Assembly (NCBI GenBank): GCA_903813345.2
Contig: CAIIXF020000002.1
Coordinates: 33,558,109 to 33,622,108 of the forward strand
Source: Owenia fusiformis
Lineage: Eukaryota > Annelida > Polychaeta > Sabellida > Oweniidae
Direction: 5' to 3'
Length of the DNA: 64,000 bases
Position numbers and translations under genes: made by a program. The first letter of the stretch is position 1, and each line of letters starts with the position of its first letter. Positions 12,193 to 22,700 of this stretch are shown in pieces. The notes under the pieces are model-generated. The model made no database searches and was not told the origin of the DNA. It was given only the letters and a program-made list of their open reading frames with translations.

Positions 12193-13469
12193 ATATCGCA
12201 CTTTGAAGAGCAAACTGGCCACCATGCAATTTACCCAGCATGGCCAAACCTAATCAGACCTTGGCACTAGTCTGCTCTTGCATCTGTAAACATTTCAAGT
12301 TGACAAGGTTAGCGGTTTTCCTGCAATTTTGATGACAAGAATTTATTTGTAGTCTTGAACTTTGGGAAAATTTAGATAACATTGTTTGTGACTTAATTTG
12401 ATGACCTTCGACCTTGAAAATTTCACTTTTTCAGACCTCAGTAGGTGTTTTGTAATTAAGCTGACCTAAATTTAAATCCAAAATATCAATTTAGAAAATC
12501 AACTTTTTGACCTTTTCAAGGTCACTGAAGGTCAACGAAAGGTCAAATCTGAAATCTAAGGTCAGATTTGAACTTCTGAGAACTTGTAGATGTTTTTAAA
12601 AAAATTTGGTCAATTTGGAGCAAGTTGAAAAATTCAAAATGGCCACCAAATTGAAAAATTCAAAATGGCCACCATGTAATTCAGCCAGCACACCCAAAAC
12701 CTAATCAGATCTTGGCAATAGTCTGCTCTTGCATCTGTAAAAATTTCAAGTTGAACGGATAAGTGGTTTTCCTGGAATTTTGATGACAAGAATTGATTTG
12801 TAGTCCCAAACTTTGAGAAACTTGGATAACATCATTTGTGACCTAGTTTAATGACCTTGACCTTCGACCTTGAAAATTTCACTTTTTCAGACCTCAGTAG
12901 GTGTTTTGTAATTAAGCTGACCTAAATTTAAATCCAAAATATCAATTTAGAAAATCAACTTTTTTGACCTTTTCAAGGTCACTGAAGGTGAATAAAAGGT
13001 CAAATCTGAAATCTAAGGTCAGATTTGAACTTCTGAGAACTTGTAGATGAAAAATTTGGTCAATTTGGAGCAAGTTAAAAAATTCAAAATGGCCGCCAAA
13101 TTGAAAAATTCAAAATGGCCACCATGTAATTCAGCCAGCATACCCAAAACCTAATCAGATCTTGGCAATAGTCTGCTCTTGCATCTGTAAAAAATTCAAG
13201 TTGAACGGATAAGTGGTTTTCCTGGAATTTTGATGACAAGATTTGTTGAAAAATTCAAAATGGCCACCACGTAGTTTACCCAGCATGCCCTTAACCTAAT
13301 CAGATCTTGGTACTAGTCTGCTCTTGCATCTGTAAAAATTTCAAGTTGAACAGGTAAGCAGTTATCCTGGAAATTTGATGACAAGATTGTTTATGTGCCG
13401 CCCGCACACCCGCACGCCCGCCCAACAGCACAAGACGACGACAATATAGCACTTTTTTAAAGTGCGATA
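12193..13469. mobile_element. Repeat element with ATCGCACTTT ends and internal tandem units
   Basis: ATCGCACTTT at 12194 is matched by AAAGTGCGAT at 13459-13468. The interior holds about four partial repeats of a unit of about 450 bp (GCCAGCA...CCTAATCAGATCTTGG; GTCTGCTCTTGCATCTGTAA). The right end has a CCGCCCGCAC-rich stretch at 13395-13430. It is non-coding. Whether it is one transposon or a composite cannot be decided by eye. Confidence 0.65.
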
Positions 13470-13561
13470 AAAAATAGGCAGGTTCACTATTTGGAAGAAA
13501 AAGTGTTTTTCAAAAATGAAAAAGTGTTTTTCTTACAAATGGTAAAGCATATAGTACTTAC

Positions 13562-13744
13562 CCATGGAAGGTACCATCATAATTAAAAGGAAAGTCATTG
13601 CGGCAATGTTATAGACTATAGCCATCATACCACTAGTGACCCCTTCCCCAATTGGGTAGCTATTCTGGCAGGCCAACTCATACAGCAGTGGGGGAGGGGT
13701 ATTAACAAGACCCCCACTAAGTATTGCGGCTATGTACAGGCACA
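13562..13744 (-). CDS. SLC49A4: SLC49A4 exon 11
   Basis: Residues 388-448: VCLYIAAILSGGLVNTPPPL, LYELACQNSYPIGEGVTSGM, MAIVYNIAAMTFLLIMMVPS and M. This covers membrane segments 10-11, with the NTPPPLLYEL and YPIGEGVTSG motifs. The acceptor is TTTTCAG and the donor CCATGG/gtaagt (phase 1), so at least one more exon with the C-terminal tail must follow beyond 13561. Confidence 0.93.
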
Positions 13745-16700
13745 CTGAAAACACCAAATCAAAATTAGTTTTTACTACTAAATACATGATTGTGAAAAGT
13801 TCCTCTGCCTTTGATTTGTAAATATACTCAAGGTTTTGAAACAAAAATGGCCTTCAATTTTTTCATGCCCATTGCATGTGCGTCTAGCAAGTCAATTGGT
13901 CTATTTGATGAGACAGATAAGAATTTTGAATTTTTTTTGAATTTTTTTTAGAATGATATTTTGAACTCATGTAAATGACAAACAAGTATCATAATCCAGA
14001 AATTGTTGACCCAGGAAAAATACTAGAGAATAAAAAGCTAACAGAAGTTATAAGTCATTTCTCATGGTTTGGAATTATCTAATTAATGTGACTTGTGAAA
14101 GCATAAACATATCCCTTTGGAAATTTTAACTTTTTGGGCATTTTCACAAATCTATTTTAAGACCATCTGATCATCACTCACATCGCTTACAATCATGATA
14201 GCATCTAACAAGGCATTAACATGCAAAATGTCACAACCTGCCATTTTTGAAAGACACTGAACACCAAGTGCCAAAAACCAACCACAGAACAAAGTCCACA
14301 AAGAGGTTGGAGAATATAACAATATGTCGCCACTTCTGGTGGTGACATAAAAACCATTTATACACAACAGATGTTGTTACATAATGTTACCTTTTGAGAA
14401 TGGCAGAACCTCCCTACAGATCAGTATGAGCCAAACAGTGCTAACTAAGGCCCCAATGTATATACCCACAGTCACATGTTTCAGCCTGTGTTTGAAGTAG
14501 TCCAGCAAACTAGAAATTAAACATAAATTAGTTACATATTATCAACAAAAAATTTAGTGAATGAAATTACAAAATGATGTAATCAAAACCTTGAGAAGAT
14601 CTAATGGTAAAAGAAGAACTTTCATTTCACGATTTTCTTGAATTGAAAAGGGGATGAGCTTTTGTCTTTTGCGTTTTTTGAATTAAGATTTTGCCTTATT
14701 CGTAAAATTGAAATGTTCATTCAATCAATGGTCAATGACTCAATATACACTGGGTTTAACAGATCTAGCAAATGCCTTTTCAATGGAGTCACTGGAATAG
14801 CAGGCGGGCTTAATGGCCTAGTCACATAGCCCGGCCGATGTCCGGCATCGGTAGAGCTCGGTGGATTTTTTTGGTGCCACCGAGCTCTCCTCATCGGAAG
14901 CAGAGCTCGGTGACGTGAACGGACTCCGTCCGGACATCTTCAGGCGACCGACTGAACACCGGCCGGTGACCGTACGGAGTCTGTCTTAAAATGGTAGTTT
15001 TTTTCTGCCGATGTGGCAGCAACTACCGGCCGGAGGTCGGCCGGACATCGGAAGGAATACGGCCGGTACCCGAGCAGGTAACAGGACACCATGCGATCGC
15101 CGGCCGATTGTGAACGGGCTTTGAACAGTGACCGGCCGATGCTCTGTCCCACATCGGCCGGAGCTCGGTCGAAGCTCGGCCGCTGTCTGTTAAAAAACCT
15201 CGTCCTCTGGTTGTCTCAGATGCACGGGACACCGGCCGATACTCGGCCGTGTACCGGCCGACGTGTTTTCCGATGTGGTTACGATGGGGCTGCGATGACA
15301 TGATGAGGGAGCTCGGTGAGAGCCCGGTGAAATTTAACTCCGAAGTTAAAATTTCACTGAGCTACCACCGATGCAGTTTTAAGCAACAAATGCCACGGAT
15401 GTCTGGCCGGTGTCCGGCCGGTGTTCGACCGGGCTCATCGACCGGGCTATGTGACTAGGCCATAACAGGCCTGATTGGCCTACTTTCATTTAGTTATACA
15501 ACCTTAATACATTTCATTATAATTTGTTGTTTCAGGTACCAAGTTCACCAGCTTATTTCTCGTTATCTATGGCGCCATCAATTTTGATTTTTTTTACATA
15601 GTGTAGATTGAAATGTGATCTTTTGAGATTTGATTATGGTAATACATTTCTTTCTTTCATGAAACAAATATTAGCAAACCCCCACTGTTGTTATTAAAGA
15701 CAGGGGGCTATTGACAACGATGGGGGTTCGCTTATATTTATTTTATGAAAGAAATAAAAATATTACCATAATTAAATCTTAAATATTCAAAAGATCACAT
15801 TTCAATCTACATGTATACTATGTAAAAAATCAAAACATAGGACCAAGGTAATTGACCTCCATGTATATTGACAGAACTCAGAAATATAATAAGAACTGTA
15901 ATAGTACATAACCTTTCCTACCTTCCTACAATAAGAGATGTGACAGATCCACCAACGATCGCCCAGAAACCAATCCAGCCAGCTTCTTCCTGAAGGCACA
16001 AATAAAATATTGATTTAAACTATATAATACTTGGCTATCATATACTTCAATCTCATGAGGAATTACACAGTATTGTCTTTTTATATCTCAACATACAGAA
16101 GTTCATTATGAACTCAGATATGTTATATTTCTTCAGCAAGCACATCTCTTTTGAACAAATCTCTCTTGCAAGCAAATCTTCCTTGCAAACAAATCTCTCT
16201 TGCAAGCAAATCTTCCTTGCGAACAAATCTCTCTTGTGAACAAATCTTTCTTGCAAACAAATCTCTCTATATTGTGAAGTTGTGAACAAATTCCACTAAT
16301 GGAATTACCTTTAAGTAGTTGCCTTACCTGCTGTATATTAAGGGGTTCTAATATTGCATCTATAAAGTTGGACCATACACCATAGAAGCCCATGGGCAGT
16401 CCATATGGTAATGCAATCAGCCAGAACTTCTTGTTCCTGCAATAAATAAGATTTAAATCTTAAGAACAACAATATCTTGGGCAGATAAGAACGTTTCCAG
16501 GTTTATAGTAACAATGAAGTAAATACCAATGGACAATACAGAAATATTGAATTTACATTAGAGTATAAAACATACAACAAAGCATTCACATGCAAAATGT
16601 CACCACCTGCCATTTGTTACATATGCCCAACACTAACACTATTTACAAAAAGTTCGAAACTATAACAATATGTCAGCACTTGTGGTGGTGACATAAAAAG

Positions 16701-19700
16701 CAATTTTATATGATGTGAAAGGAATGCTCACATTTTGTAGATATTGCATGATTTTATGTGACTGCAACCATAAAGTCGAACTCCAATGCAGTGTCTCGGT
16801 ATAGACACTGCGGCGGGCAGATGAAGCAAATCCCCAAAATTTGGGGAAAATAGTTCCCCTTTTCATCGCATATGTGGTCAATTTTCACACAACTTATAAA
16901 ATATGTATTCATGAATGTTCCCCAAACATTATTTTGTCAAAATATTTCAAAATTATTGAAATATGAGAAGAAATCACCGCGGAAGAAATTCTGAGTAAAA
17001 GTTTTGTTGATAATAGTTTACCGCACGTGTTGTTTATTAGTTAATACGCGCAATTCAACTAATGAAATTGTCTAAATTTTACAATCACGCGACCTGAGCA
17101 TGGGACTAGAACCAATCACGTCAGTTGTTTATTACGAAGTTACCATGCTTACGGTGAGATACCTGCCCGCCGCAGTGGTATATCACTGCACGGGAGTTCG
17201 CCATAAAGTATCAAACTACTGGAGATTCAACGAAATCTGGCATTCCAATCTGTGCCATTATTTAGCCTGATCGCTACATCATTTTTTCTCAGAACTTATT
17301 GAACAGTCTGGTAAAAGGCCATAATTAGGAAGGTGCAACATACTTGACTATGGCTTTCAAGCCTTGTGTGAAGTTGGTCCTCTGAGTGCCTGCTGCTATG
17401 CTTGGTGGGGTGGGGGGTTGTTTGGGGAAGTACAGTAAAGCTAACAGCAGGAGAACTCCACTGTAACACCATTCTGCAATGAAAGCAAAGCAAATATAAG
17501 GTGGGCTGAAAAATATGCGTTCTTTGCAATTTATATGCTATGTTTTCTTTTATGTAAGAAAGTTCAAGGAATAGAGTGCAATGAATGAATGTGAGGAAGG
17601 AGTGCCATATTTTTTCACCAAGATTCTTTTCTATTTCCCTTTAATATTTCCACCTTGTCCATCTCCATCTGCTGTTCCTTTGAATGTAACAACACACCAT
17701 TGCTAGACACATTGGATGTTGAATAATTTTACAAAAACAACAGATTTGAATATATCACATTGGACTTTTCTTTGATGACATACTTGCAATCTGATTTCCT
17801 CGTTTTACGTGAGGGCAATCTAGCTTGACTTAAACCATTAATGCCATTTATTTACATAACAAATCATCTACTTTGGGTAAATGTCTGTATTTCAAGCTGA
17901 TTGAGTTTTACTGTCACAGGCGTAGCACTATTTTTATGAGTAGTACGTCACCACAGGAACATGTGTTGAAAGAAGCAAAAAATTCAGGGGGTTCAGGGGG
18001 GAAATTTTGGAAATTGGTTGTATTTGGAGTGTATTTGCAACCATCTGGTACACCTATGCATACCAGGCGCGATGCCCATGACTGATAGGCCTTACCTATG
18101 TACATGAGTTTCTGTATATCTTTGCGTGCTCCAGTCAAATCTGTACGATTCACAATGGGACACACAGGTGATGTGGAATTGTCTATAAAGTCATACTGAG
18201 GGTCTCTGTATATTGCACTGAAAATATAATATTCATGTATGTGATGAGGAAATTACACAGAATGTGTGGTCTTAATAACTGTATTGCACTGAAAATATAA
18301 TATTCATGTATGTGATGAGGAAATTACACAGAATATGTTGTCTTAATGAATGTATTGTACTGAAAATATAAAATGTATGTATGTGATGAGGAAATTACAC
18401 AGAATGTGTGGTCTTAATAACTGTATTGCACTGAAAATATAATATTCATGTATGTGATGAGAATATTACACAGAATATGTTGTCTTAATGACTGTATTGT
18501 ACTGAAAATATAAAATGTATGTATGTGATGAGGAAATTACACAGAATGTGTGGTCTTAATAACTGTATTGCACTGAAAATATAATATTCATGTATGACTG
18601 ATGAGGAAATTACACAGAATGTGTGGTCTTAATAACTGTATTGCACTGAAAATATAATATTCATGTATGTGATGAGGAAATTACACAGAATATGTTGTCT
18701 TAAAGACTGTATTGTACTGAAAATATAAAATATATGTATGTGATGAGGAAATTACACAGAATGTGTGGTCTTAATAACTGTATTGCACTGAAAATATAAT
18801 ATTCATGTATGTGATGAGGAAATTACACAGAATGTGTGGTCTTAATGACTGTATTGTACTGAAAATATTAAATGTATGTATGCAATGGGGAAACTGCACA
18901 GAATATGTGATCTATATAGTTACCATATATTGCACTTTACAATCTTTCTCTGTCTCAGAAACCTTAATAAATATAAATTACCTTAGTAACATTGGGGGGG
19001 GGGGGGGGGGGGGGGGGTTCGGACCATATTTGGGCCAAAATTGTCAAATGTAAACCCCCTGGAAATTTTTGAAAATTGATCCCCCTTGGCAAATTCTGGC
19101 TATGGGCCTGCTGTATATGATATTATATTTTCTATTCTTGACCATTCAAGTAACTCTATGGCAGAATTACAATAGAACTTACCCAAGGCTCTGGTGTTTG
19201 GGAATACTGGTTTGATTGCATACAGCTATGTCTCTGACCAGCAAAGGACCTGCAATAAACAGTTGTATGTTGTAATGAACAATGAGAGAAGCAAGAATGA
19301 TGAATTCAAGAGAAAACATACTAGATATACATCTATCACCATTTACCAGTTTTACATAACACGTGTAACATGGATTTTGAAATAAAATTTCAAAGCTGGT
19401 AAACAATTTCTTAGATCTTTAAATGTAATGTTTTAGCTGACTTCAAATACAATATCACCTTGACTAAATTTTGATGTCGGAAACATATTATTCATACTTG
19501 CATCCACTATAGTTCACTGGAAGACAAACTAATGAGCGTTAAAACTTTTAATTGCTCTCAAATTTTAATAAATCAGATATGAAACTATTCCTGGTAAAAA
19601 TATTCAAGCTACATTTCTGAATGATAAATTGTAGAAAATTATTAATTGGTTTTTCAAAGGAAAACGTTGTATGGTGTTTATACATACCTAAAATAAATGA

Positions 19701-22700
19701 CATTGCCATGCCAACAGTACCAGCTGTGGTTCCTATAGCAACAGCCCTGGTCTGTTCATGAATTGGAAACCAAACGGCTGAGACAACAACTGGGCCAGCA
19801 AATAACAATGGACCTGCTAATGCATTCAATGCTTGCCCAACATGGATCAACCTAAAAAAGATGCAAAATATTTCAGCACACTTAGTAGATGGGGCAAGAC
19901 TCAAAATGTTGATTTTTAGGTGGGGCAAGACTCAAAATGCTGATTTTTAGGTGGGGCAAGACTCAAAATGTTGACTTTCAGGTGGGGCAAGACTCAAAAT
20001 GTTGATTTTTAGGTGGGGCAAGACTCAAAATGTTGATTTTTGCTCCAACAATTTAACCTGATACAATCTTTGTCCATTTAATTTTAATTGACCTTTTGGG
20101 AAAATAAAGTTTTTGTTATAGATGGTAATAGGGAATTCTGATATCTATTTTCAAAGATGTGACTATTAGGAAGTGTGTTTAAGAATAAGCAATGATTATT
20201 AATTACTAATAATTAAAGGTCAACTGACTATGCCAGCCACCACTGTGAAAGTATGAAACATTCCAAAAGTCATCATATTTTTTGCTCTAAAAAGGCAAAA
20301 CAAATAAATACAAAGAAGAAATCACAGAAAATTGTAATTTGAAATTGGAAACAATTGCAAAATTCATCAAAACAACAAGTGAATTCAACATATAATAACT
20401 TGTTTAATTGACTTCTGCAAATAAAACACCTGAGACATATGCTTTTTTGTAATCAAGAAGATGAAGGATGTAGATAGGTAGGTTACCATGGTTGCATTGG
20501 TCGGAGGTCTAATGCCAGACATCTGATTCCAGTACCTAAGCACACAAATATTGACCCCAGTACAGCAGACCAGCGTAAACCTGCAACAATGAAACAAAAA
20601 AAGACTTAGAATATTTAAGTGATTAAGCAATAATCTTCCTAGGTTTTCTCTAAATAGGTTGCAAATTCTGCATTTAACCTAAATTTATCAATAAAACATC
20701 ATTTTCACAGACTGCCAAGATTTTCAACAGAGTGGAAAGTATTTTCGAATTTTCTGCAGAGGGCTGCACTCCATTACTTTAATGCTGATTAATGAATATA
20801 ACATACATGTACATGTACTAAGAGAATTTCAAAATAATTGTAACAACAACGACAAAGATAAAACAAGAATATATTTCAAAGTGTATCAAAAATGCTCTCT
20901 GGTTAATTAAATTTTATTTTTCAATATTAACCCTAACTCTGTTGAGAATGCATTCACTACATTTGACCCCCTGGCAGCATTAGGGTTAATGCACACTAAG
21001 TAGGTGTTAAGATAGTGGTAGTGTGTTTGGAATGTCTTAATGTCAATAATTTGTTATCTAAAATTTTGATTTCTAAATCAATAGATTATAAATATTCTAG
21101 AAGAACAGGATCTCTTACAATTCTAGCAAAATAGTGAACCAGGAAATATTTATATACATGTAGTTCATTTATTCATAAATAATGGATTTACAGTCACATT
21201 ATTCAGTCCAAGTATCATGTTTAAGTGCTAATCGCTGCACATTATTCAAACACTTTAGCATTGGAGGGCTGGGTAAAGCAAAAAACAGGGTAGAGCAGGG
21301 GAAAATATGATCTGCATCCCATACTATATAATGGTAACAAGAGGATCTAAAGTATTCTCATAACAGAAAAAGTAAAAAGTTCAATATGGAGTTTGATTGT
21401 TGTATCATCATGATTACTAAAATTACAGTTGTCGAGTTCTCAATTAACAAATTCAACATCAAGTTGTCAAATGTTAAAACAAGACAAACTGCAGACTTTT
21501 CATATATCAGTAAATTAGCTCTTCTTCCTGTTTGAACCTTCTAGTGAGAATGTTTGCCAAAAGCTCAAAACTTTCAAATCAAATAAAAGTTTGCTGCTTG
21601 TCTCACCTGCCACATCTAATAGCCAGAAGCTAGGAACGGCTGCTATAAAGAATCCAATAGGTCCCCAATTTAGAAGCAAGGCAATATCTGAGTGTTTCCA
21701 ACCATACACAAATGATGATGTATCTGCTATAGGTCCCCAGGAGTTCCACACACCTGCCTTAAATCATAAATGAACAAATTAGAAACAAGCAATGGTTTCA
21801 TTGTAGACATACAATTCAATCTTTTTCATATTTTTGACAAGGTCAAATTAAAGGGACTAGCCAAAAGTGTGGGGTTTCATGAACAGGGTGCCATTTTGCT
21901 TGTTGTTTGGACAGAAATGATTGTTGATTCAGATTTAATGCTAAAAACTCTGATACGTGTTGACATTTGCATACCCAGGCTAAAGGAAGGCATCAGCAAC
22001 TACCTTACCAAAGTTTATAGAAACATATTTCTGCGGATGTAATATTCAACTGAAACCGTGGAAGTGAAGTCCAAATAACCTCTAACAATACAACTTTTTT
22101 TAGTTTTGCCTTTCAACAAAGATAATATTGTTTAAGCCACTGATCAAAGAAAAATTGCAAATTGAGAATTATGTAATGGCAACACATGGACTTTCATACA
22201 TCAAGATTTGAACATTAATTGATCCCAAATTAAATATCATATTAAATAGGAGTGTGGTTCCTGTAATTAATTCATACATGTATGTTTGAACCCTACATGT
22301 AGTCAGAGTTCATTTAAAGGGTAATTTATATGATTATATGACCCAGCTTTGAACTTCACTTAGGAATGGCCATTTGTCAGGCCTGTAACTAGAGGGAGTG
22401 GGGGGGGGGGGGGGTGCAAACACCTAGCCAAACAGTCTTTCAAAATCATGCAGTTTTCCACTATTTTGAGCATTTTTAAGTTATTTTTTGGCCAAAGTTG
22501 TCATGTATGATTTTTTGTAAAGTGAACCCCCTTGGCAAAATCTGCCAATGGGCCTAATATATCTAACATGTGGCTTGGTTGTCTGACATTAAATACACTG
22601 GATTAGATACCCACTCCACTCAAATTTTAGGATTCCTACATCTCAGCATATTACCAGCGTAATACCATTACTAATACTATTCTTGTCATTTACATGTAAT

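Noticed and set aside
11702-12225. Long minus-strand frames with 15-residue periodicity
   Set aside because: Produced by the 45-bp tandem repeat; several frames are open at once, as expected for a repeat of length divisible by three.
9603-13561. Missing last exon of SLC49A4
   Set aside because: Searched by eye for a phase-1 minus-strand acceptor followed by a short membrane segment and charged tail; no candidate was convincing.
14940-15458. Several overlapping frames of 69-92 codons on both strands
   Set aside because: Artefact of the stop-poor GC-rich Harbinger-like MITE.
16053-16393. Minus-strand frames with repeating ERFVCK-like units
   Set aside because: A short tandem repeat in SLC49A4 intron 8; only 16328-16436 is exon.
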